A stretch of DNA of 64,000 nucleotides from Vibrio sp. 10N.261.45.E2 (GTDB taxonomy: Bacteria; Pseudomonadota; Gammaproteobacteria; Enterobacterales; Vibrionaceae), in NCBI RefSeq assembly GCF_002875705.1, contig NZ_MCZZ01000152.1:34477-98476 (forward strand), in the 5' to 3' direction. Below are positions 45,121-52,832 of the stretch, piece by piece; position 1 is the stretch's first letter; the number at the start of each line of letters is the position of its first letter. A program made the position numbers and the translations under genes. The notes beneath the pieces are model-generated. The model saw nothing but the letters and a program-made list of their open reading frames with translations, searched no databases and was not told the DNA's origin.

Positions 45121-46314
45121 ATGACAACTAATAATTTTAACTTTCAACTTAAAACCATTGTTCATGCTCAAGAGAACGGCATTGAAAATATCCCTTCTCT
45201 GTTTGGTCGCTTAGGCGCGCAAAGAGTCGTGCTCTTTTCTGATAAAGGTTTGGAGTCTCTTGGCTTCGTTGATCAGTTCTCAGCATTGTTTGTAAACCAG
45301 AAGGAGGAGCAACACGCGGTTCAGCTTGTTGGCATTTACACCGATATCGCGCCAGACGCGACTTGCGACAACATCAATGCTGCCATTGAGTTTGCAAACA
45401 GCGTGAATGCTGATGCGATTTTGTCTGTTGGTGGCGGGAGTGTGATTGATGCTTCCAAAGGTGTGAAATACGCATTTCATAAACAGATAGATGACATTCG
45501 CACCGTGATTGCAGGCGGCGGTCATATGGATGTGTGGCCAAATAATGAAGATATCCGAGTGCCACACATTGCGGTTCCGACAACGGCGGGCACTGGCGCG
45601 GAAGCCTCTCCGATTGCTGTTTTTTACAATGAACATGAAAACATCAAAGCAAGCTTAGTCGCATCTGGATTGGAAGCTGATATCGCGATTCTTGATCCAA
45701 CCGTTACGACCAAATTACCAGCGCATCTTACTCGTTCTACAGCCATGGATGCGCTAACACACGCGGTTGAAGCGATTGTTTCGCCAATGAGTAATGCGTT
45801 CACCGATGCTTATGGCATTCAGGCAGCAAAACTGATTGTTGAAAACTTACCCGTGGCACTTAAAGAGCCAGAAAACCTAACCGCACGTGGCAACCTTCTT
45901 CAAGCAAGCACCATGGCGATCTCTGCTTTCTATTCGTCTTTGGGCGGCATTCCGATTCATAACTGTGCTCACGCTTTTGGTGCGATTAGCCACATTCCAC
46001 ACGGCGATGCCAACACAGTGTTGATGCCGGTTGTGATTGAAGCGCTGCCTGAATTCTACATGCCGAATGCGGCGAAGCTAGCTCAAGCTTTCTCTGTCGA
46101 TATTACTGGAACCGATGAGATGGTTTACCAGAGAGTGTTGAATTTCTTAAACGACTTCCAAACCCGTGTCGGTGCGATGAAGCGTTTCAGCAGCTGGAAC
46201 TTTGATGAGCAAGAGAAGAGCAATATTGCAGAAGCGATTGAAAAAGATATCTGCTTCCAGTTTTACCCAATCTCGAAACAGACGATTGAAACCATCATAG
46301 AGAAAGCGATTTAA
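45121..46314 (+). CDS. Iron-containing alcohol dehydrogenase
   Basis: 397 residues of the group III alcohol dehydrogenase family: NAD-binding 'SVGGGSVIDASKG' (about 100-112), 'PTTAGTGAEAS', metal ligands Asp and His in 'DALTHAVEA' and 'HNCAHAFGAISHIPHG'. Interconverts alcohol and aldehyde with a divalent metal (Fe2+ in the best-known members) in the cytoplasm. It has its own TetR-type operator, so with the aldehyde dehydrogenase it could remove the same aldehyde by reduction and oxidation. Confidence 0.9.
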   Translation: MTTNNFNFQLKTIVHAQENGIENIPSLFGRLGAQRVVLFSDKGLESLGFVDQFSALFVNQKEEQHAVQLVGIYTDIAPDATCDNINAAIEFANSVNADAILSVGGGSVIDASKGVKYAFHKQIDDIRTVIAGGGHMDVWPNNEDIRVPHIAVPTTAGTGAEASPIAVFYNEHENIKASLVASGLEADIAILDPTVTTKLPAHLTRSTAMDALTHAVEAIVSPMSNAFTDAYGIQAAKLIVENLPVALKEPENLTARGNLLQASTMAISAFYSSLGGIPIHNCAHAFGAISHIPHGDANTVLMPVVIEALPEFYMPNAAKLAQAFSVDITGTDEMVYQRVLNFLNDFQTRVGAMKRFSSWNFDEQEKSNIAEAIEKDICFQFYPISKQTIETIIEKAI

Positions 46315-46396
46315 GCCTCCGCCCTAATTGGCTGAATTTTATGACCATTTAATTCAGTCCCTGATTCACTCAACAATCATTACTCGAGAGCTAATT

Positions 46397-46462
46397 ATGA
46401 AAATTGAAAACGTATTGCTATCAAGCTCGTGCATCATCGCGCCATTCCTGCTTTTCACCTAA
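46397..46462 (+). CDS. Possible 21-residue hydrophobic peptide
   Basis: Short ORF MKIENVLLSSSCIIAPFLLF- (21 residues) in the gap between the alcohol dehydrogenase and the Sel1 gene, with only a weak GAGAG upstream. Hydrophobic end could be a membrane peptide or a remnant. Low confidence that it is translated. Confidence 0.2.
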   Translation: MKIENVLLSSSCIIAPFLLFT

Positions 46463-46510
46463 TTCATTCAACAGGGACGTTGTGACCTTTATTCCCCGAG
46501 GAGGAAATAA

Positions 46511-46942
46511 ATGATCAATAAACGTTTAACTACCGTGATTCTGACTGGTGTTTTGGCTGCTCTGTTTTTTGTTAAAGCAAGTGTTGGAAGCGAGAGCTCT
46601 AAGAACGCAGCCACCATGGTTCAATCGCAGCAGCATCAAGATGTGGTGCAGCTGTTGGATGAAGCTTATCAAGGGCAATTGGATGCACAACTCGATGTCG
46701 CTTACTTATATTTGAGCGGAGATGGCGTAGAACAGAATGATGAAAAGGCCGCGGAGTGGTTCGTCACCGCAGCCAATAACGGTAGCCCTGAAGCTCAAAC
46801 ACAGCTTGGGTTGATGTATATCTCTGGAAGTGGCGTTCAAGCCAGCCAAGCGGAAGCTGTCACCTGGATTGGTATGGCAGCAGCTCAAGAGTATGACCCC
46901 GCGCTCGACTTATTACATTGGATGTCGCAAGCCGCGCATTAA
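46511..46942 (+). CDS. Sel1-repeat protein, exported
   Basis: 143 residues with an N-terminal signal/anchor segment (about 6-26) followed by two Sel1-like repeats: 'AQLDVAYLYLSGDGVEQNDEKAAEWFVTAANNG' pattern (about 58-92) and 'AQTQLGLMYISGSGVQAS' (about 95-125). Such repeats form helical solenoids for protein-protein contacts. Strong GAGGAGG ribosome site. It precedes the sulfatase gene, possibly co-transcribed; role unknown. Confidence 0.82.
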   Translation: MINKRLTTVILTGVLAALFFVKASVGSESSKNAATMVQSQQHQDVVQLLDEAYQGQLDAQLDVAYLYLSGDGVEQNDEKAAEWFVTAANNGSPEAQTQLGLMYISGSGVQASQAEAVTWIGMAAAQEYDPALDLLHWMSQAAH

Positions 46943-46958
46943 TTCAAATTCTAACCCA

Positions 46959-47004
46959 GGTTAACCACAGAAAGGTTAATTACGGAAAAAGTTAATCACA
47001 GAAA
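46959..47004. repeat. Three tandem copies of a 14-17 base motif before the sulfatase
   Basis: Copies GGTTAACCACAGAAA (46959-46973), GGTTAATTACGGAAAAA (46974-46990) and GTTAATCACAGAAA (46991-47004) run head to tail, ending 14 bases before the sulfatase ATG. Could be an RNA or protein binding array, or a simple duplication. Confidence 0.6.
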
Positions 47005-47018
47005 TTGGAGAACGTCTT

Positions 47019-48764
47019 ATGCAGACATTCAAGAAATCTTTAGTGTTCACAGCAATGGCCGCGGCAAGCGGTGCTGCGCTTGCTGCTGAATCAGAAAAAC
47101 CGAACATTGTTGTCATTGTCGGCGATGATGTGGGCTTTGCCGATACACAGCCTTATGGCTCAGAAGCGGATACACCAAACCTAATGGCGCTGGCCGAAGA
47201 GGGGGTGAAATTCACTAACTTTCACGCGTCACCAACTTCATCGGTAACACGCTCTATGATGCTAACTGGAGCAAACAGTCACGAGGTTGGGCTAGGTACT
47301 TTCGATTATGCCGTCTATCCGGGCGCGATTGGTAAGCCGGGTTATGAAGGTTATCTCACCAAGAAAGGCGTCACTGTCGCAACGCTGCTTAAAGAGAGTG
47401 GCTATAACACTTACCTTTCCGGTAAATGGCACTTGGGACATGACGATGGCTTCCTACCTGATGACAGAGGTTTCTCGGAAAGTTATGGCATTTTAGCCGG
47501 CGGTTCGAATCACTTTAACCGAGATATGATGTTCCCGGCCAAAAATGCCGCGACAGCGGATGCGTTACAAAAAGGCGATATTCCTGGTGTTGAAGTTGAG
47601 CCAACTTACCGCAACGGTGAAGTGGTTGAGGATAAATACAAAGGCGAATACTCAGACCAAGTTTACACTAATGAGCTCATCAAGATGATCGACAGCAAAA
47701 AAGACGACGGCAAGCCTTTCTTTGCTTATTTGCCTTTCACAGCAATTCATCTCCCACTGCAAGCGCCTGAATCCAGTTATCAAGATAAGATTGATTACTA
47801 CGTTGAACATGGCTGGGATTCGATTCGAGAGGATCGCTTTGAACGTATGAAAGAGATGGGAGTGATTCCAAAAGACGCTGATATTTCCAGCCGCAATGCA
47901 TTAAGCCGCCCTTGGGATTCACTCTCTGAGAAAGAGCAGAAGTGGTATGGCAAGAAAATGGCAGTCGCGATGGGCATGATGGAGATGCAGGACCAACAAG
48001 TTGGGCAGGTCGTCGACTACTTGAAAGAAATTGGTGAGTATGACAACACTTACATTATGTATCTCGCCGATAACGGTCCAGAAGCTACAGATATTACCGG
48101 TGAAAACATCAGTGACTTGATCCGAACGTGGACCGCTCATCACTTCGATAATTCGACCGAAAACTTAGGCAAGGCGAACTCCAGTGTGTCACTTGGTCCT
48201 GAGTGGGCAAGTGCTTCAACCGGCGGCTTATCTTGGTACAAAGCTTACACAGCAGAGGGCGGTATCCGTGTGCCGTTTATCGTTAAGCCAGCTAAAGCGC
48301 TTCTAGAAGGTGAAGATGCGTTGCAACCGGGAACTCAAACAGACGACTTATCTCAAGTGAAGGACATTGCAGCCACGATTCTTGAGATCGCCGAGGTAGA
48401 GCACCCAGGAACGGAATATCAAGGCCGAGAAGTGGCGCCGATGAGTGGCGTGAGCTTGCTGCCTTACTTTAAGGGTGAAACGGCAGAGGTGCACAGTGCC
48501 GATAATGCGATTCCATTTGAATTGTTTGGTAGTGGTATTTTGTTAAAAGGTGATCACAAGATCATCCGAATCTCTACCGGTATGGGCGGTGACAGTGAGT
48601 GGCACCTATACAACACCAAGAAAGACCCGGCTGAGCAACATGACTTAAGAAATCAAATGCCAGATCTGTTCCTTGAAATGGTCGCTGAATATCAAGAGTA
48701 CGAAAAAGCGCAAAACATCGTTCCGGTTGACGAAGCGTGGAACCCGTTTGAAAACGTGAAATAG
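47019..48764 (+). CDS. Exported Ser-type sulfatase (arylsulfatase AtsA-like)
   Basis: 581 residues with a signal peptide ('MAAASGAALAAE', cleavage about residue 23), sulfatase fold: metal Asp pair in 'VGDDVGFAD', modification site at 74-78, 'SGKWHLGHDD' (Lys and His) and late 'YLADNGPEAT' metal site. The catalytic position expected to be Cys or Ser in C/S-x-P/A-x-R is Ser74 in 'SSVTR', so a Ser-type enzyme matured by a radical-SAM protein; the third position is Val, an unusual residue. It hydrolyses sulfate esters in the periplasm; substrate may be aryl sulfates or algal polysaccharide sulfate. The maturase gene follows. Confidence 0.88.
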   Translation: MQTFKKSLVFTAMAAASGAALAAESEKPNIVVIVGDDVGFADTQPYGSEADTPNLMALAEEGVKFTNFHASPTSSVTRSMMLTGANSHEVGLGTFDYAVYPGAIGKPGYEGYLTKKGVTVATLLKESGYNTYLSGKWHLGHDDGFLPDDRGFSESYGILAGGSNHFNRDMMFPAKNAATADALQKGDIPGVEVEPTYRNGEVVEDKYKGEYSDQVYTNELIKMIDSKKDDGKPFFAYLPFTAIHLPLQAPESSYQDKIDYYVEHGWDSIREDRFERMKEMGVIPKDADISSRNALSRPWDSLSEKEQKWYGKKMAVAMGMMEMQDQQVGQVVDYLKEIGEYDNTYIMYLADNGPEATDITGENISDLIRTWTAHHFDNSTENLGKANSSVSLGPEWASASTGGLSWYKAYTAEGGIRVPFIVKPAKALLEGEDALQPGTQTDDLSQVKDIAATILEIAEVEHPGTEYQGREVAPMSGVSLLPYFKGETAEVHSADNAIPFELFGSGILLKGDHKIIRISTGMGGDSEWHLYNTKKDPAEQHDLRNQMPDLFLEMVAEYQEYEKAQNIVPVDEAWNPFENVK

Positions 48765-48882
48765 AGGAATGAACCACACGGCCAACCTAGCGCTATTAAG
48801 CTTGGTTGGCCGATGAACACCGTGTAAAGGAATTACGAATTGTTTTAGCTAATACAATAACTTTTACATCGAGGCACTCTTC

Positions 48883-50130
48883 ATGACGACATTATCGCTA
48901 TCAAATTTGAGTTCAATTCCGCAGTTCAATGGTAAAGCGCACAGCAAGCTTCAAGCGCTAGCAAAACCGATTGGTGCGGTGTGTAATATCAGTTGCACCT
49001 ACTGTTATTACCTAGAGAAACAACAGCTGCTTGAATACCCAAAAGGCTCTCAATATACGATGGATGAAGTTCTGTTAGAGCGTTACATTAAGCAATATAT
49101 AGAAGGGCAGAATACGCCTGAAATCATCTTTTCTTGGCATGGTGGAGAGCCTACCTTGTTGGGGATTGAATACTTTCAAAAGGTCGTCGAACTGCAAAAA
49201 AAGTACTGCCCAAGCTACAGTAAAATTAGCAATGATCTTCAAACCAATGGCACCTTGTTGAATGATGCGTGGTGTGAGTTCTTCAAGAACAATGACTTTA
49301 TCATTGGTGTGAGTATTGATGGCCCAGAGCACTTACACAATCACTATCGAACCAATCGTGCAGGCAAGGGCACTTTTTCTCAAACCATCCGCGGAATCGG
49401 TTATTTAAAAAAACATAACGTCGAGTTCGCGACCCTAAGCTGCGTGAATGATGTCACAGGAAAGTATCCGTTAGAGGTCTATCGCTTTCTGCGTGATGAA
49501 GTGGGTTCAAAGCAGCTGCAGTTTATACCTGTGGTCGATAAGCGCGAGGCTCACACCAACAATAAATGGCTGAGCAGTCAACAAGCGATCATTCCCGTAT
49601 CAGGTGAGGTTGAAGCTTGGAGTGTCAATTCTGCACAATGGGGAGAATTCCTCACTGCCATTTTTGATGAGTGGTTCGAACATGATTTTGGTCGAGTATT
49701 AGTGCCGTACTTTGAAAATTTTGTCGGCGTGTGGATGGGCAGAGAAAGCACCATGTGTACTTTGAGTGAGATCTGCGGCAAAGGACTCGCGGTTGAGCCC
49801 AATGGCGATGTGTATTCATGTGACCACTATGTCTTCCCGGAATTTCAGCTGGGTAATATTCAGGAACAAGCACTGTCAACTTTAGCCTTTTCGCAAAAGC
49901 AGCAGAGTTTTGGGTTCGCCAAACAGAAATCTCTGCCGAAACAATGCCAAACCTGTGAGTTTAAATTTGCATGTCATGGCGAGTGCCCCAAAAACCGGAT
50001 TATCAAAAGCCGAGACGGTGAGGCTGGGTTAAATTATTTATGTGAAGGATGGATGAGCTTCTTCAAACATATCGACCCGGTTATTAAGGGCTTGCTCAAA
50101 GCCAACAATATTCCATCTCGTCTGAGGTAA
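48883..50130 (+). CDS. Anaerobic sulfatase maturase (radical SAM)
   Basis: 415 residues: radical SAM cluster Cys34, Cys38 and Cys41 in 'VCNISCTYCYY', SAM-binding 'SWHGGEPTLLG', and a SPASM/auxiliary cluster region with Cys-rich 'CGKGLAVEPNG', 'VYSCDHY', 'CQTCEFKFACHGECPKN'. This is the anSME/AtsB family, which converts the catalytic Ser or Cys of a sulfatase into formylglycine. Directly after the Ser-type sulfatase gene, so almost certainly its maturase. It acts in the cytoplasm before export. Own terminator follows. Confidence 0.93.
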   Translation: MTTLSLSNLSSIPQFNGKAHSKLQALAKPIGAVCNISCTYCYYLEKQQLLEYPKGSQYTMDEVLLERYIKQYIEGQNTPEIIFSWHGGEPTLLGIEYFQKVVELQKKYCPSYSKISNDLQTNGTLLNDAWCEFFKNNDFIIGVSIDGPEHLHNHYRTNRAGKGTFSQTIRGIGYLKKHNVEFATLSCVNDVTGKYPLEVYRFLRDEVGSKQLQFIPVVDKREAHTNNKWLSSQQAIIPVSGEVEAWSVNSAQWGEFLTAIFDEWFEHDFGRVLVPYFENFVGVWMGRESTMCTLSEICGKGLAVEPNGDVYSCDHYVFPEFQLGNIQEQALSTLAFSQKQQSFGFAKQKSLPKQCQTCEFKFACHGECPKNRIIKSRDGEAGLNYLCEGWMSFFKHIDPVIKGLLKANNIPSRLR

Positions 50131-50175
50131 CGGAGTAGGCGTGAATCGTTTTAATCAAGATTGAACGCTAAATAG

Positions 50176-50210
50176 AAGGCTCGCTAAATTGTGCGAGCCT
50201 TTTGTTTTTT
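50176..50210 (+). terminator. Terminator after the maturase
   Basis: AAGGCTCGC / GCGAGCCTT perfect stem with T-rich tail. Confidence 0.9.
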
Positions 50211-50250
50211 GTTTTTTGTTTCTGAGTTCTGGTGACTTAATAACTGATAT

Positions 50251-50841
50251 CTAGTCAGCTGATTTTTGAGCTGGACTCATGGCAAGAATGGTCTCATCCA
50301 TGGCATTGTTTAGAATCGAACGGTTACGTTGCATCGCTGCCATGAGCGTTGAGCCTAGCCATAAGCCATAGAGCTTTCGAGATAGCGTTTCAGGTTCTGC
50401 GATAGTGAAATCACCGGCTTCATTGCCTTCTTCAAACAGCTTTGCCATACGCAGGATGATCTTTTCTGCGCCTTCTGCCATGGTCGCTTGCAATGGGTTC
50501 GCAGACCCAGACACTTCTCCCGCCAGTTTTACGACAAGACATTGGATATTGAAGTCTTCAGTCAGTTTCGATGCACACCAAAAGTCAAAATAAGCTTTAA
50601 CGCGATCACGACGAGAAAGTGACTCATCACTTAAAAAGTCATCTAGCTTAGCGAGGTGCTCATCAAAGTAGTCAGTAAGAAGGATCTCACCAAAGTGCTC
50701 TTTGGATTTGAAGTAGTGGTAAAAAGAACCCTTCGTGCCTTCCGCTTGGTTGATGATTTTCATCAGGCCAACACCAGCAAACCCGTGTTCATTAATAAGG
50801 CTAAACCCTGCATCGAGCATAGCTTGTCGCATGTCTTTCAT
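50251..50841 (-). CDS. TetR-family regulator, NemR-like
   Basis: 196 residues: N-terminal helix-turn-helix ('GLMKIINQAEGTKGSFYHYFKSKEHFGEILL'-like, about 24-55) and a TetR C-terminal domain with 'CLVVKLAGEVSGSANPL', the Cys and layout typical of NemR/AcnR-type regulators that respond to electrophiles. It lies convergent to the sulfatase maturase and 50 bases from a diverged copy of the operator box found before the aldehyde and alcohol dehydrogenases. Likely represses both and itself. Ligand could be an aldehyde reacting with Cys; inferred. Confidence 0.87.
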   Translation of the reverse strand: MKDMRQAMLDAGFSLINEHGFAGVGLMKIINQAEGTKGSFYHYFKSKEHFGEILLTDYFDEHLAKLDDFLSDESLSRRDRVKAYFDFWCASKLTEDFNIQCLVVKLAGEVSGSANPLQATMAEGAEKIILRMAKLFEEGNEAGDFTIAEPETLSRKLYGLWLGSTLMAAMQRNRSILNNAMDETILAMSPAQKSAD

Positions 50842-50890
50842 TGTTCTTACTCTTTATGCTGAGAATGAGGAATAGTGTAACGAGCAACAT

Positions 50891-50907
50891 ACCAACCGTC
50901 CAGTCTA
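50891..50907. promoter_or_regulatory. TetR-type operator 3 (before tetR)
   Basis: Minus-strand TAGACTGGACGGTTGGT matches operator 2 at 13 of 17 positions, 50 bases upstream of the tetR start; probably autoregulation. Confidence 0.55.
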
Positions 50908-51055
50908 GCGCGTTAGATCGCTGTCAATAGTGGACTCGTTTCGTCAAAGTAACTTTTCTCTTATTGGTACTTCTAAGCGACAAAACTTTTTTCAAGATAA
51001 GCTCATGCTATAAAACGAAAACAACAACCTTAAAGAGCTTGCTTGGTGCCTTAAA

Positions 51056-51160
51056 ATGGCTAAATTGGGGTGTTTTAAGTTGCTGTTTTTGCTGGCTTTT
51101 AATTTGGTGTTTTCTCGAGATCGCAATGATAGTCTTAGCTTAATTTCTTTAGGGGGCTAA
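51056..51160 (+). CDS. 34-codon leader ORF before qnr
   Basis: ATG 51056 to TAA 51158-51160, encoding a short hydrophobic peptide (MAKLGCFKLLFLLAF- with a membrane-like middle) whose stop codon touches the qnr ATG. The ribosome site in front is weak. Such position suggests translation coupling or leader control, but the ORF could also be random. Confidence 0.35.
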   Translation: MAKLGCFKLLFLLAFNLVFSRDRNDSLSLISLGG

Positions 51161-51817
51161 ATGGACACCAACAACAGCACTTATCATCACCACAGTTTTG
51201 CTCAGCAAGACTTATCAGAGCTTACATTTACAGCCTGCACGTTTATCCGTTGTGATTTCAGACGTTCGAACCTTCGCGATGCAACGTTTATTAACTGTAA
51301 GTTTATTGAACAAGGCGATATTGAGGGATGCCACTTTGATGTTGCCGACTTACGAGACGCAAGCTTCCAGAGCTGTCAATTGGCGATGGCGAATTTCAGT
51401 AACGCGAATTGCTATGGTATTGAATTACGTGAATGCGACTTGAAAGGGGCGAACTTTACCCGTGCAAACTTTGCTAATCAGGTAAGCAACAGAATGTATT
51501 TTTGCTCTGCGTATATTACGGGCTGTAACTTGTCATACGCCAATTTTGAACAAGCTTGTTTAGAAAAGTGCGAGCTGTTTGAGAACCGTTGGATAGGCAC
51601 TTATCTTGGCGGTGCGTCTTTGAAAGAGTCTGATCTTAGCCGAGGTGTGTTCTCTGAAGATGTATGGGGACAATTCAGCATGCAAGGAGCGAATTTGTGC
51701 CATGCGGAGTTGGACGGTTTAGACCCTCGAAAGGTCGACACATCAGGCATTAAGATTGTTGCGTGGCAGCAAGAGCAACTACTTGAAACTATGGGTATTG
51801 TTGTAATGCCGGATTGA
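51161..51817 (+). CDS. qnr: QnrS-like pentapeptide repeat protein
   Basis: 218 residues, exactly the QnrS length, with pentapeptide repeats (A(D/N)LxF) forming a right-handed beta helix that mimics DNA and protects gyrase and topoisomerase IV from fluoroquinolones. Long runs are the same as QnrS, e.g. 'CKFIEQGDIEGCHFDVADLR', 'ANFSNANCYGIE' and 'LDGLDPRKVDTSGIKI'. Loop regions are also shared. It is chromosomal here, flanked by core metabolic genes without integron or insertion sequence signs, as expected for the intrinsic Splendidus-clade gene (qnrVS type) thought to be the source of plasmid QnrS. Strong AGGGGG ribosome site. Confidence 0.93.
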   Translation: MDTNNSTYHHHSFAQQDLSELTFTACTFIRCDFRRSNLRDATFINCKFIEQGDIEGCHFDVADLRDASFQSCQLAMANFSNANCYGIELRECDLKGANFTRANFANQVSNRMYFCSAYITGCNLSYANFEQACLEKCELFENRWIGTYLGGASLKESDLSRGVFSEDVWGQFSMQGANLCHAELDGLDPRKVDTSGIKIVAWQQEQLLETMGIVVMPD

Positions 51818-51862
51818 TTCGTATCACTCTGTTGCAATCAACCACAGTTGCCAGAAGAAAAG

Positions 51863-51887
51863 CCCAAAGTTAATGCTTTGGGTTTTT
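51863..51887 (+). terminator. Terminator after qnr
   Basis: CCCAAAG / CTTTGGG stem, five T. Confidence 0.85.
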
Positions 51888-52359
51888 CAGTATCAGGAGT
51901 TTCATCTGGCTTATGTATGCAGGTTGTTTGTATGTCTTGAGGCTAGATGAGTGAGTTAGCAGTTTGTTATGTTGTAAACTTTCAATTGGATAGTGTTTGG
52001 ATTTCATACGCGATCTCAGTCACTGATCTTAGCGTGTAATGTTCCTTTTTTGACGAATATAAACATAACCATTATCACAATTAATTGATGGTCAACTGGC
52101 TAATCTGAATTAATGTCTCATTTTGTTATTTTTAATTATTCTTAGATATTGCAGCTTCTGTCAAATTTAAAGTGTTGACTTGTTTTAAATTGTAAGTTTG
52201 TAATTTATTTACAGCTTGAAATTGAGGTGTGGCGCAGAAATATCCGATTGACAGCTATTTATCGGTGATTAAAGTCACGTTTCTTTGCCATTTCTCGATT
52301 CGATAACTTCCATTGATAATAACCCCAACAACAACGAACAAGAATAACTGGGATATATT
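51888..52359. other. Gene-free region before the PTS operon
   Basis: About 470 AT-rich bases with no ORF that has start signals. It must contain the operon promoter; I found no operator I can name. Confidence 0.4.
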
Positions 52360-52803
52360 ATGCTTTATGACCTTATTGACCACGACTTAATTGATGTCAT
52401 TAACCACTCCGAATATAAGTGGGAAGATGCAGTTAAAGAAACGACTCGTTATTTGCAAGATAAAGGCTACGTTACTGATACCTACGCAGACGCGATCATT
52501 CAGTCAACGCATGATAATGGACCTTATTATGTTCTTTGTCCAGGCATTGCTATGCCTCATGCCCGTCCAGAAGCAGGTGTATTAAAGACTGGGTTGGGTA
52601 TCCATGTTTTTTCAACTCCAATTGATTTTGGTTCAGAAATGGGACCAGCGAATGTCTTATTAACATTAGCTGCAAAGGATTCAGATACACACATCGAGGT
52701 TATTCAAGCACTTAGTGAAATGTTAGTGGATGAAGAAAACATTGCCAAGTTGGCGGCTTCATCTTCAAAAGCTGATGTACTTGAAATTATTAAAAGCTAC
52801 TAA
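52360..52803 (+). CDS. cmtB: PTS EIIA, mannitol/fructose class (CmtB-like)
   Basis: 147 residues, EIIA of the fructose-mannitol fold, with phospho-acceptor His67 in 'GIAMPHARPE'. Takes phosphate from HPr and passes it to the EIIB domain of the next protein. Gene order EIIA, EIIBC, dehydrogenase, regulator, kinase corresponds to E. coli cmtB-cmtA-yggP-(yggF)-yggD-yggC. First gene of the operon. Confidence 0.88.
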   Translation: MLYDLIDHDLIDVINHSEYKWEDAVKETTRYLQDKGYVTDTYADAIIQSTHDNGPYYVLCPGIAMPHARPEAGVLKTGLGIHVFSTPIDFGSEMGPANVLLTLAAKDSDTHIEVIQALSEMLVDEENIAKLAASSSKADVLEIIKSY

Positions 52804-52832
52804 AAATAACCTTTGAAAATAAGGAATATACC

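Noticed and set aside
51161..51817. Qnr gene as a recent mobile import
   Set aside because: No integron attC site, insertion sequence, transposase or clear composition change at its borders; consistent with intrinsic chromosomal gene.
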